Shown here piece by piece: positions 42,301 to 53,056 of a stretch of 64,000 bases of DNA (positions are counted from its first letter, which is position 1; every line of letters starts with the position of its first letter). The DNA lies in NCBI RefSeq assembly GCF_019649055.1, contig NW_026570230.1, forward strand, positions 186,001-250,000. Direction: 5' to 3'. This DNA is from Paramacrobiotus metropolitanus. Its lineage: Eukaryota > Tardigrada > Eutardigrada > Parachela > Macrobiotidae. The translations under genes and the position numbers were made by a program. The notes below the pieces were generated by a model. The model had not been told where the DNA came from. It was given only the letters and a program-made list of their open reading frames with translations, and did no database searches.

Positions 42301-43324
42301 CTTAGAAGACAACAAAATAAAATTGACGAAAATCACTTTTGAATAGATTTCGTATTCAAATATATGTGCGAATACATAATAATCGGTAACGAGAGTTTGA
42401 GTAGGAATTCGAAATTGTTGCCTGTTTTTCACAGATCCGCCAGAATTCCCGGATGCTGAAGCAGAGAAGGCTTACGCGTTCTTGGGCGGAGAAGTGAATA
42501 TGCAGTGTTCCGCGGAAGGCCAGCCGCGTCCGAGTTATGAGTGGTTCTATAAAGAGGACGGCAACTTGGTGGAACAGCCGGGCTACATTAACTACGATCC
42601 CGCCAATGCGGCATCCTATAGCATTCTCAATCGCAATATGACTGATAAGTCGCTCTTCCGGGAGTATGTTTGCAAAGCGCGCAATGCTCTGGGTACAGCC
42701 GAACGCACCTTCATTATTAAGGAAGTTGGTACGTCCAAAAATTTTTTATCAAAAATTGTTTTAAATAAATGTTAAAAGGTAAACAGATTTATAAATGTGT
42801 ATGTGTACTCAGTTTGCTGCGTACTTACGATTGTCACTTGCCGGCATTAAGTAAAACGTTCGGTTTGCTGTGCAGATAAGCCAAAATCTCCGGTTCTCCG
42901 TTCGCACCGCGTCAGTGGGAACAAAATCGAAATCGAGTTGATTCCACCGCAAGTCGAGCCGCCCATGACCATCAAGGGATACCGGGCGTTGGTACGGCCA
43001 ATTAACACCGGGTGGGAAAACGCTACAACGATCGACTTTAATATGGGTAAGAAAAACTTTTTGCTTTAAAGTCATTTCCGGTGTGATAGTGGTTTGTTCT
43101 ATTAAATATTTATCCCTTCAGGAAAACTCCATTACATCGATTCTTTGTATCACGGCACGGATTACGAAATTAAATTCGCGGCTCGTAATGAAATTGGATT
43201 GGGTGAATTTTCGGACAGCCAACAAGTGAGGACGCATGATTATTCGTCGGGAACGAAAGCCGGCTCGTTCAGCGGAAAAGTCATCGTTTTTGTATCGTTG
43301 TTTCTGTTTGTTCTGTTGATATAA
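30351..43324 (+). CDS. GPI-type adhesion protein with 3 Ig and 1 FN3 domain (Klingon/wrapper-like)
   Basis: Exons: 30351-30411 (signal peptide MDRLNRITLYISPLILLLSL), 40589-40775, 41503-41648, 41714-41857, 42105-42263, 42435-42728, 42876-43046, 43122-43324. They sum to 1365 nt, giving 454 residues, with all phases matching. Three Ig domains show their Cys pairs (QYCRIN/YTCVAK, LKCDV/YECEAE, MQCSAEG/YVCKAR), then one FN3 (YRALVRP, DYEIKFAARNEIGLG). The chain ends SSGTKAGSFSGK followed by VIVFVSLFLFVLLI and stop, with no cytoplasmic residues: the signature of a GPI-anchor signal. This architecture equals Drosophila Klingon and wrapper, used in photoreceptor and glial adhesion. The start, SAAENSRAPPTGALELQP, resembles the adjacent fasciclin II gene (AAQNDPKLVLQP), and two intron positions are shared. 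The first intron is 10.2 kb. Orthology to a specific fly gene is not established. Confidence 0.88.
30412..40588 (+). other. 10.2 kb first intron of the Klingon-like gene
   Basis: It runs from a GTAAGT donor to a TTCCGTAG acceptor. No exon was recognised inside; the long open frames present (for example on the minus strand at 31572-31949) lack domain similarity and splice context. It contains a short GT-rich tract near 37739 and CA repeats near 33450. Confidence 0.7.
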
Positions 43325-44213
43325 AACGATCCATTCATGTTTCCAGATGTTTTATAAAATTCAAGGCAGTTACAGGCATTTAACTGGATGGTTTTGTGTT
43401 TTTGAAGTATTGTCATGGTTTTTATGTTTAGATAGGATCTTGTGTTTTCTTTTGTTACGTAGAGGTTTTTTCGGCTTTCGACTGTTTTGAGTCGTAGATG
43501 TAGTCGTTTGCTTATTCGTTTGCTGCACATGTACATGCTGAAAAAATTGTGTTGTTGACTGTATTGTACAGAATACTGTTTTTTCGCTCTTGAATGTAGA
43601 ATTAAAAATATTTCAAGCATTTTCGCGCCAGTAAAACGTAGGACGTCTCAAGCGTGAGTCAAATCTAAGCATCTGAACCGATACAACTTCATTCATTGTA
43701 ATTTGAAACAGTGCCATTTCATTAACCGGAAGAGCAAAATTATAATAACTGAACCGACACTTCATGACTTTATTGCAAGAAGCGACTGTATACGAGCTAT
43801 TACTGCCCAGCTTTACGAAATACAACGATTTTTGCTAGACAAAATGCATGAGGTTAGTTACTGAAAGGCGTAGCAAAAATCACAAACTCTTGACAATTCC
43901 GTATCCATTGGCATCAGCAATTTGAAACTACAGTCTGGCATTTGACTGAAAAATAAAGCCGACTCCAGCGGTTTGCATTTTAAATACATCTTTAACAGCT
44001 CTCACATATATTTATCAAAAATACATTAACTGTTTTGAAACTCATTAAATAGTGCTGTGTATCCGGGCGAAGCGTGTGAAATGCCACCGAAAATTCTGTA
44101 CAGAGCACTTGTGCACATGTAGCGTTTGCATAAGCCATCGACGTTTCATGCTTTCCTTGTAACTGGAAAATAAATAATCCGGGATACAAGCTGCACTAGC
44201 TGCACTAGCTGCT
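43325..44213. other. Convergent 3' UTRs of the Klingon-like gene and USP2
   Basis: The two genes end tail to tail, 889 bp apart. A plus-strand AATAAA at 43952-43957 could serve the Klingon-like gene. I saw no clear minus-strand AATAAA for USP2. No other gene is visible. Confidence 0.5.
43952..43957 (+). promoter_or_regulatory. AATAAA polyadenylation signal candidate, Klingon-like gene
   Basis: An exact AATAAA lies about 630 bp after the stop codon at 43324, before the end of the convergent USP2 gene. Confidence 0.35.
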
Positions 44214-47200
44214 CTAGTTGGCCAGCTCATAAAACAGCAGATAGGCTTCAGACGTAACAATATCATCTTCTTTCGCAGGCGAAACTCTGAAAAATAAATT
44301 TTTATCGTAAACTTTATCGTATCACGATTTTTATAGGCGTTTAGAATTTCTATTTTTCAAATTTACCTGGCATCATTATACTCGTTCCACTTGTTGGTAA
44401 CCGGATGCTTGCAATAAGACACATAGTGTCCACAGTGTGTACTCCCCGAATGGCAGACTACGGCGTATAAATTATAGCGGGGCTTCGGACCGACAGCGGT
44501 GTCGGCGGCAAAATTACTGAGGTCCAGCCCATCGACCGGGTATTCGACCATCGTTGACAATTTGGCACGGAAGCGCTCTTGAGAGAAACGCTTAAGATGG
44601 ATGACTAGATATTTTGGGAAGCGTTGGATGGTAAAAAACTTGCGGCACCGCTGCTTCGTTTTACAATGACAGCACGTCTGAAAAAATAATCCACTGCTTC
44701 AGTATGCCAATGCACTGTAGAGAAACTAAAACTACGGCACCGCCGGCTCAGCGCAATATATGGCCAAATAAAAATTTAATAATTTTTATTTCGCAAAAGC
44801 TCGTAACAAATCGAAATGCCTGTGTTAAAGGACACTATGTGAAATGATTAAATTCGATGCTTGAATATACTGCAGACTTAGTCCTGGGGCTTACGTTAGT
44901 TTTAGGTCTAGGAATTAGTTTTACTGCGTTTTAAGATTATTGATTTTATAATAAATTTACAACAAAAACTGTAAACATTTGTGTGAGTTTAATTAAATTA
45001 AAATATTTGCCGACATTTGATATAGTCATAAATTTATTTGCTTACGGGACTTTCGTCTCCATCCAATGTCTCTTCCCGTACAAATAATTTAAAGCATTCG
45101 TCTATGCTGGTGGAAGGTGGTGATGCATAGGTGGAACGACTCCGGCTGCCGGGAATAGGTAGCGAAAGATCCCAAAACGGATCATAAGTAACTGAGCAAT
45201 AGTTGCACGACTCGCAGATCAAGGAACTCTTCAGCTGACCCACAAAAAGATCTGCAAATATGGAGAAAATGTCATTAAAAATGTCACGTGTAAGCAGCTT
45301 CAACAATAAATAATCAGTACTGTACATACCAACAATTTTGCTGTTGTCCCGCTTCAGATACCGTTTCCACGATTCCGAAGCTTTTTGTGCGTCCGGCAGA
45401 TGCTCCGGTATGTCTGCCGCTTCCGTGGCCGGCTTTTCTTTGATGCGATTCACATCTTCATGCAGGCCTTCCAGAAGGTAGCGGAGAAATTCTTGAGCGT
45501 CCTGTTGCCTGTTAAAAAAAAGAATATTTATATAAACACTGTTTAAATAGGCAAGTAAATTTATAAATAAAAAAATATATTTAAGAAAAGCTATATTTAC
45601 TGTATATTAAAAAGTATGTCACCATATTCCAAAACCTTCGGCAGACTGCGTCGCTGCATTTTTACTTAACTGTTTAGTGAAACACGTCGCAACCGTACTG
45701 CAATCTGTGTACATTACTTCGGTAATGAAGTATTTGCTGCACTTACAGATATCCCGAAAAACGCGGCGCATACTGCTGGACTTGCCGATGGAAGCGGTCG
45801 GGCACGTAGGGCGTGCTGGTGGAGTAGCTGGAAATGCGTTTCCACATGGCCTCCAGAACAGCCGCAAAGGCTAGATAAAAACACAACGATGATGGAACGG
45901 CACTGTCTCATGCCATGACTAACGTAATCAATGATTCAATCAAACAGAGGACGCACGTCATCCCCATTCCCTCGTCGCCCTTCGCTTACCGGATATCAAC
46001 GTTCCCTTCATCTGACTGGTGGTCGTGTTCACTTCCGATTCAAACTCACTTGTCTGCAGACAGTAGTCACGCAGGGGTCGTGTATTGCTTAGACATTGTA
46101 GGATGGAGTTCATGAAACACTGTAAAGCACAAAATAAACATTTTATAATTCATGGGGAATGCGCATCTGGAGACGATCGCGCTGTATGTCCATAGTCCAC
46201 ATTTCTACGTAATTTTATCAGATAGAGTGCTTGTACTAGCAAAATTTCACAAGGAACTCATTTTAAAATGTCAAAGAAATTTAGAGAAAAGGATAATAAA
46301 AACTTTAAAATGTAGTTCAGTGCAGCGATAAGTAAAAATACGTCACTAGTTATAAAATTAGGAATAAAAAAATTGCGCAGCATCAATACTGACAGTACCG
46401 TCAGTACGTACCGTATTGCCCAGATTTTTTAGTCCAACCAGTCCGGCTTTATCGGATTCGTCAACATTAATGGTGGACGTCTTGCGGGCCAGCAGTCCAG
46501 ACCTCCGCGGTGTGGGTGGCGAATCAGCGCGTATAATACTACTCGTATACTTTGTGGTGGCGGTGATATCGTCATCGCTGCTGGATGTACCCAGACTGCT
46601 GTCGGACGCGAAATTCTTCCCGCCAATAACGCGCTCACGGCTTTCCGTTCGTTTATAGCCGTTTTGCACCGGTTCATATTTCGAATTAATCTCCCGTCCC
46701 CGGGTGACGGAAACAGCTGGCCTTGATCGGTCTAAGCTGGGATCACGCTCCCGCACTCGATGCGGCGCGGAGGCTAAAGGCACATTGCGGCTAACGTCAT
46801 CGCTGATTTCCACAGGGAACTTGGAAACCACATACCTGGAAATGCCGGCAATACGTTAAATGTATTTCTACACATACAATAATAACAAACCACTACAATT
46901 CTAAATAAAGATCGTGTTATTCGCGGAAGATTAAAATAACAAGAGGATCGAAGAAGATTGTACCGAGATTCAACGGCGTCGTCGCGCTCGACTTGAATGG
47001 GGATATCCCGTTCCACGGCCACCCGACTAACCAACACCGCCGGACTGGGATCCCGCTTGGAAATATTGCTCAAATCAAAACTAACAGAGGCATCCCGCGA
47101 TCCTGCCCGACTGTAGGATCGCGATCCAATGGACGAGGCGTTACTGTTCAACCGGCTTAATCCCCCGTTGGACACACTGGTCGGGATCAGGTTGGACTCT

Positions 47201-50200
47201 CGCGTTCCCGTTAACGAGGAGCGACTGTCCGAGCGCTGTAGCGGCTGATAGTAGGAGGCGCTACTGGATGGCCGACTGGACGAGTAGCCGTTGGAGGTCT
47301 GCCGCGACAAGGAGGTTGAGTGCGGACTGACGGGCGGCAGCGATGCCTTATTCGCCGACAAGGAGGAAGATGGCGCCGATCGGAGTTTAACGGAGCCGGC
47401 AACGGAAACGCTGTCTTCATCCTCGCTGTCGACGGTGGGCTTCCGACTGAACCGACTGCTTCCCGTTCTATTCACATCTGTCAAGGAGAAAAACACATAT
47501 GGGTCATCGACAAGTTCGTGTACACACCGGAAGTTGTGCTGATTACACCACATGCCGCACTGGTACCAGTTGGAATGCGATCACAACTGTAGCAGCTTAA
47601 CTGTCAGGTACAAAAATGCTCGACAATTGTCAGCGAAACCCAATCGAAAAAATTCCTATTGCTAACAAATTATTTGACCAATATAAAAGAAAGCGAGAAC
47701 AAAACAAACGGTCAAAGCGTAAACAAGATAAACTTTAGAAATATCGTTTAACTGAAAGATAAAGGGCGATGATAAATTGAAGTTAAAAAAGGCAACTGTG
47801 AAGAAAAACAAGTTTTTCAGAAATTTCAAAGCAACCTTACTGATAGAAATGAACTCCTTCAGCCGTCAGATGAAAGCAATTTGATGGTTAATGCTTTACG
47901 GTTCAGCCACTCACTCTAAATTAATAATAATGACTTACCATCAAAGTACAACGCTTGTTTTAAAACTGATAAGCTGCTGTTGCTGTCTTGGTAAGAGCAC
48001 ATTGCTGTACTTGGCAAACTATAAACCTGCAGTCCAAATTTAATAATCTATGGATGATCTTCCATAAGTACTACGCCCAACCTTAAAACTTCGGAAGCCT
48101 TTATAAAATAAAACGCCCCCACTGACAGCACGGGCTAAAACAACGAAATGGTATAAACTTGCGGCTATCGCACTTCGATCGGGAATCACATCACTATCCC
48201 AATAAGAAAAAAGTAAAGAGCATTCAACAAGCGTAAATTTGTCCGTTGGAACGGGACCCGAGGATGTTCAGGGTGTGACAAATGCACATGTGCCACACGA
48301 AGCTATACTCACTGGTGCGCTATTGATTTTTCTGATAAAGTCATCAGGAATAAAAGAAACAGCGATTACGTAATAACTCGCGTGTACGTTTTTTATACCC
48401 GTATCGAATGCAGCTTACTTATCTCATGAATCACTCGATATTCAACAACACCATATTTATTTATCCAAAACCGGCACGTCACAATTGAAAGCGCCTTTTC
48501 AGCTGTTCGTTGCACATGCACTAAATTCCAAAATTTGCCATTGATGAGTTGTAGAAGCATTCTCCTGTTCTTTCGTTACGATAAAATAATTGCATGTATT
48601 CGCATGATATTAAAATTATAACCTGAAAGAAAAATTAATAAAAATTCTGTAGTTTTAAATTGATTCCGGCATTAACAAGAAATCAGCAGTAAGAAAACAA
48701 TTACGGTATTTACGGCGCACCCGAAACATCTGACGCCATGACTGTAACAATCTCTTAGCAAGGGCTAATAATGGCAGTCGCGGCATAAACATTGTAACCA
48801 GTTATGTTTTATCACTTTCGGCTAGTCAGCACAAGCAAAGCACTCAATAACGCCAATGCGCAATGCGCATGTCCAAAAGCATGTGCATTGTATAAATTAC
48901 TTCTTCGCTATGCAGTCACATTCTAAGAATGCGAGAATTTGAGGTATTTTCAAGTCTCAATACTCTACATACCACATATTTAAAACTGTTTTTAAAAAAT
49001 TCTCAAAATAACAGGGCACATACAGAGTGATCGTACAAATTGTTTAACTAAGTAATTTTATGAAATAAAATTCAGAGAATATCGCACCATTTCTTAACAG
49101 ATCTAGCTCATTGATTTAATCAATAGGCGGAACTGCTGATCAAATTAGCGCATATCAGAATATCTGTTCACGAAACGTATCCGTATGTAATATTATTAAA
49201 AGAAGGAAATTTAATCAAATAAAATTCAACGAAAATTGCATCTTGAGTCACTATTACTGTCTGCAGACTCGTGCGTACAATTCGCAACGTCAAATTCCGG
49301 CTACATACAGAGTAGCTAATGTTAAATTAACTTTGAGGCGAAAGAACTTTTAATTTATCGGGATATCTCGGTATAACGAACTCCAATTCGCACAATACGA
49401 TCCGAAATCGCTATTCATGATCATATTTTATCTAATCATTACTTTGCTCATTTAAACATTAAAACGAAGATATCGTTCGTGCAAGCTCATGATTAACCAG
49501 AATTTTAAGCTACAGGGATCACTGCGCTTGTCATATTATCTCTCCCATTAAATCTGCAAACAACTACTTGCAGAATGGTAAAACAACCCGAAGCCCCCGT
49601 CAAAAATACCACAATATTCGAACAAAAAATAATCAGAATGCTAGAAGACAAGAAAAAGCAAGCTGCAAGGGCAAAAAAATAAATGTATAATTATAATAAC
49701 ACACTTTTAGGAGATTTGGTATCGCGGTTGGTAGTCATGTTTCACGGGACAGGTACTGCGTACCTACCTGATGAGGTAGAAAAGCACATAAGCCACGCCA
49801 TTGTACCACATAATAATCAGTACGGCAGTTCACTTGAGGTCCTTACATTGAGGACACAAAGTTACCTCAAAAGACCGTTAAACAATCAAGTTACGCGAGT
49901 AAACACGCCAAAGAGAGGCCACAATGTTGTCTCGTAAACTGTTACACAATACTGCAACGGCAGACGGCTGTTGTCTTCCAACAAAATACCAGATGATTCC
50001 TGTGCGCATCAACAGCAGACGGTAGTTTCTGCACAGAACAAGGCCCTCGACGAGCGCTGAGATACACACGCCACAGTTTGAGATCAGACAATTCTCTTCG
50101 CAAAATGCATATCAACATCACCCCCGCCATACAGGGACGGCAAAAGCCATGTAAAAGCCAGACAACGCACACTGCACGCATCGAGGTACGCCGGCTCACA

Positions 50201-53056
50201 GAGTAATCAATAATTCTCACCAGGCCAAAAATCAATAAAAAAGCTCACACACACTGGTGTAACAAGGGAAACCGACTACGTGCGCGTACTTACCATAGGA
50301 AGCCGTGTGCCGCGAAAATAAAGAATTATCAACGGAGAAGAAGCTTCGGAAAATTTTGATGTCTGGCATTTTTTTCTATGCGGTTAGTCACGATTAATCC
50401 GGCCAGGTGAGGTGAAGACGGGGCCGCGACACACTGTTCTGTCACACACTTAAGGTTGTGCCGTACGCTACACTTTTTGTAAAATTCAATGGCAAGCGGC
50501 TAGCTAATCGTGAATGAGCAGCTGGTCAAGACTCGCGCGACTTGTCTAGCGGTGTACGCTGCTATCGCGATGAGTCAGCTGTGTGCGATACCTGCTGAAC
50601 TGCATTCCTCGTCGGTCAAGGCATTTACGCAAACGGCGAGATAAGATAGCTTGCCAAATGTTCAACGAATACGTAGGTGGCGCTAGTGACTGAATCAGCT
50701 GATTGTAGAAGTACTGTACATAGATAAAATTTCTTCTACCAGACAAACCAAAACAAAGAAACAATTAAGTAAGTACTTTACATACTACCCACTTCGTTCT
50801 GGCATCGTATTACTTTTGTTTTACGGAAGTGGATTAAGTACAGTGTATGACATATTTTGCGCTTGTGTTATAAAATTATCTTTCTGCCAGCTGTTTGCAC
50901 TGTATGCATCAGAACTCATACCGTAGATCATATATTGTTAACATTATTATTATTATTATTATTCGTACACGTAGCGGTGGCATGGGTACCAATCCACATA
51001 ATATTTTACCACAAGTTTTACAACAACAAGCAAGCCGTAGTAAATGGTAATATGGACTGAAATGTGGGAGAACACTCTTAAAATCATGAGTATTACAAAA
51101 CCATTTCAAAAACGACGACGAGCACAAATTATCCACGCTCAAACAGCATGCTTGGTAGGAAATCCCGATCCACTCCTGTTGATTGCTAACCTTAGTCCAT
51201 CGTGTCCGCTCTCTATGTTTCGCTCGACCATCTGGTCTGGTCTGGTGGTTTGTAGGTGGATGGGGAAGTCTACCAAGCAGCTGCTGGCGGGAGGCAGTGT
51301 TAAAATTTTAACGAGTTTAATACGTCGACCATAAAATGAATAAGGTCGGGAAACCGACACCGGCCACGTTTAAAGCACAGACACAGCTGTTTCGGTGAGC
51401 ACTTCACAATGAACTTTTAGTCAGTATCCCTGCAGTTTATCATAACTTTGGTTTAAAACATTCGGGTTGATAAAGAGTCCTGCAGCCACGTAGGCCGGGT
51501 AGACCTCCCCCACCCCCCTAAGGATTCCCGATTCCCATCTATGGAACGGTGACGCTTTTCGACATCTACAGAACACACATTACGCCTTTGTTAATACAAT
51601 CTTCGTGTCGTCACCGTAGCGTTTGGCAGCTAATTACGCGGAAACTATACTCAGTACTGGTTGCTATATTTATAAAAGTTGCCTATTTATACCATCGTAA
51701 TAATCATGCGGTGCCGAGCCCGTTTTTGTTTCGCTTAATTTCGTGCCGGCATATGATCGAGATCTGGCTGAACCAATATCCGCTGTTTACATACTGAGAT
51801 GTAAAAAATCCGGCATTTTCGCACTCTTTGAAGTAAGGATAGCATAACCAAAATAGATTTGTTTACAGAAACATCACCAAATGCTCCAGGATCCCATATA
51901 ACATTCGTTATGAACATTTGCACGGCCCACAAAATACCGGAAAGCAGTATATTGTGCAGTAATGCGTACTGCGTAGGTCACTAGTTTGTGCTTTCGTGTA
52001 TTAAAACAGATTGAACCAAATTTTATGCAAACACAGTCGATAGCTTTTGTAATACTAAAAATTCTGGCAACCATACTTATCATTATTAAATAATGCATAT
52101 GGGTTAATTGCGCAACAAGAAAGGACAAACTGTCACTAAGGCATTTGTCAGAATAATATCAGGCACTAGTACTAGGCCAACCTCACTACGCCAACATTCA
52201 TTCGCAATCCTTGACAAATTTATGGATATCAGAGCATATCCGTTTAACTTCGCTTTCCAATCTCGATCGAGTACAATCCCGCTCCTGTTTGTTTCTCATC
52301 CTAACAGAGCCAATTCAAACGGCATTTTTCGTGCGAAAAATGCCGGCAACAGCCGTCTCGTGTCAAGCGTTTAGTGCTATTCATGAATACCACTGGAAAC
52401 CCAGTAATCGCGTGCAACTTACCCCGTGGTCTTTCCAGCGAGCTATCGCGACTGTATCCTGTCCCCGTCCGCGACACGGATCCGGAGCGTGAGCTGTAGT
52501 CATAGATGGATTCCCGATCACTATAATCCGACCCCGGTGTCCTTGAATACGATCCACTGCGGCGTCCATACTGGGCGCCGACGCCGGCAGTTGTTGTCAC
52601 CGGCCGCAGCACATCCGTCGGGTCCAAAATAGATTTCCGATCGGCCGCTGACGAATACGCCCGCGTGGGCCCAAAAATAGGCCGACTACGTCCGTAGCTG
52701 CCGTCGCCATTTGAATACGCCGGGAACGAAGACGTACTGGACGCCGAGGGCGAGCTCAATCCGGCCCGGTCCAGACTGGACTGTGAGCCGCGGCCGCTGG
52801 AGCTGTTAGCGTCACGGTGGGCGCGCATGCGATCCTGCTGGCGAATATAGTCCACAATGCTGTTGCCGGTGAGGCTGACACTACTGGCCGGCGGTGGTTT
52901 GGATGAATACGTTGGTGTGGTGTAGTTAAAGGAGGATTTCGGCTCGCGATCACGGTGTGTCATGGTGGACAGGCCGTTCCGGTTGGCATGGTAGTATGTG
53001 GATGGTGCGATGGATGCGGCCGCGCTGATGGCGTCGTCGCGTGCGGTGGGTGCCAT
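44214..53056 (-). CDS. USP2: Ubiquitin carboxyl-terminal hydrolase USP2
   Basis: Cysteine protease removing ubiquitin from target proteins. Exons in order: 53056-52423, 47477-46964, 46835-46412, 46119-45990, 45870-45747, 45508-45330, 45251-45046, 44677-44367, 44286-44214. They sum to 2595 nt, giving 864 residues. The first 500 residues are Ser/Arg-rich and low-complexity, as in USP2 N-termini. The catalytic core starts GLKNLGNT, followed by the active-site Cys (525) in [20 protein letters not shown], then [20 protein letters not shown] and [19 protein letters not shown]. CxxC zinc ligands are CESC and CCHC (about 739-742). The catalytic His lies in HCGHYVSYC (821) and the third residue in NEYNDAR (Asn 838). 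All catalytic and zinc residues are intact. The end [10 protein letters not shown] equals human USP2 closely. Two other candidate first exons lie in the 4.9 kb first intron. Confidence 0.93.
47939..48002 (-). CDS. USP2: Alternative first coding exon of USP2 (short form 1)
   Basis: On the minus strand an ATG at 48002 opens 21 codons ([20 protein letters not shown], then D) plus one base before a perfect GTAAGT donor. Phase 1 is exactly what the downstream exon at 47477 needs. A TATAAAG box lies about 97 bp upstream. The joined protein would be 674 residues, lacking the 211-residue Ser-rich first exon. Confidence 0.55.
48099..48105 (-). promoter_or_regulatory. TATA box (TATAAAG) for the USP2 short form
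   Basis: TATAAAG on the minus strand, preceded by a GGGGGCG motif (complement at 48114-48120), lies upstream of the candidate alternative first exon at 48002. Confidence 0.5.
50294..50369 (-). CDS. USP2: Alternative first coding exon of USP2 (short form 2)
   Basis: On the minus strand an ATG at 50369 opens 25 codons ([16 protein letters not shown], then LFSRHTASY) plus one base before a perfect GTAAGT donor. The phase again fits the exon at 47477, giving a 678-residue protein. No TATA box is obvious upstream. Mammalian USP2 also has isoforms with different N-termini made from separate first exons. Confidence 0.55.
50943..50963. repeat. (ATT)7 microsatellite
   Basis: Seven uninterrupted ATT units lie in the first USP2 intron. 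Confidence 0.9.

Larger units (their letters stand above)
47478..52422 (-). other. 4.9 kb first intron of USP2 with alternative starts
   Basis: This lies between the long N-terminal exon and the rest of USP2. It contains two candidate alternative first exons (50369-50294 and 48002-47939), a TATA box before the second, and an (ATT)7 microsatellite at 50943-50963. No other gene was recognised on either strand. Confidence 0.6.

Noticed and set aside
43240-43620. 126-codon minus-strand frame over the end of the Klingon-like gene
   Set aside because: It is partly antisense to a well supported exon and its 3' UTR, with no recognisable domain.
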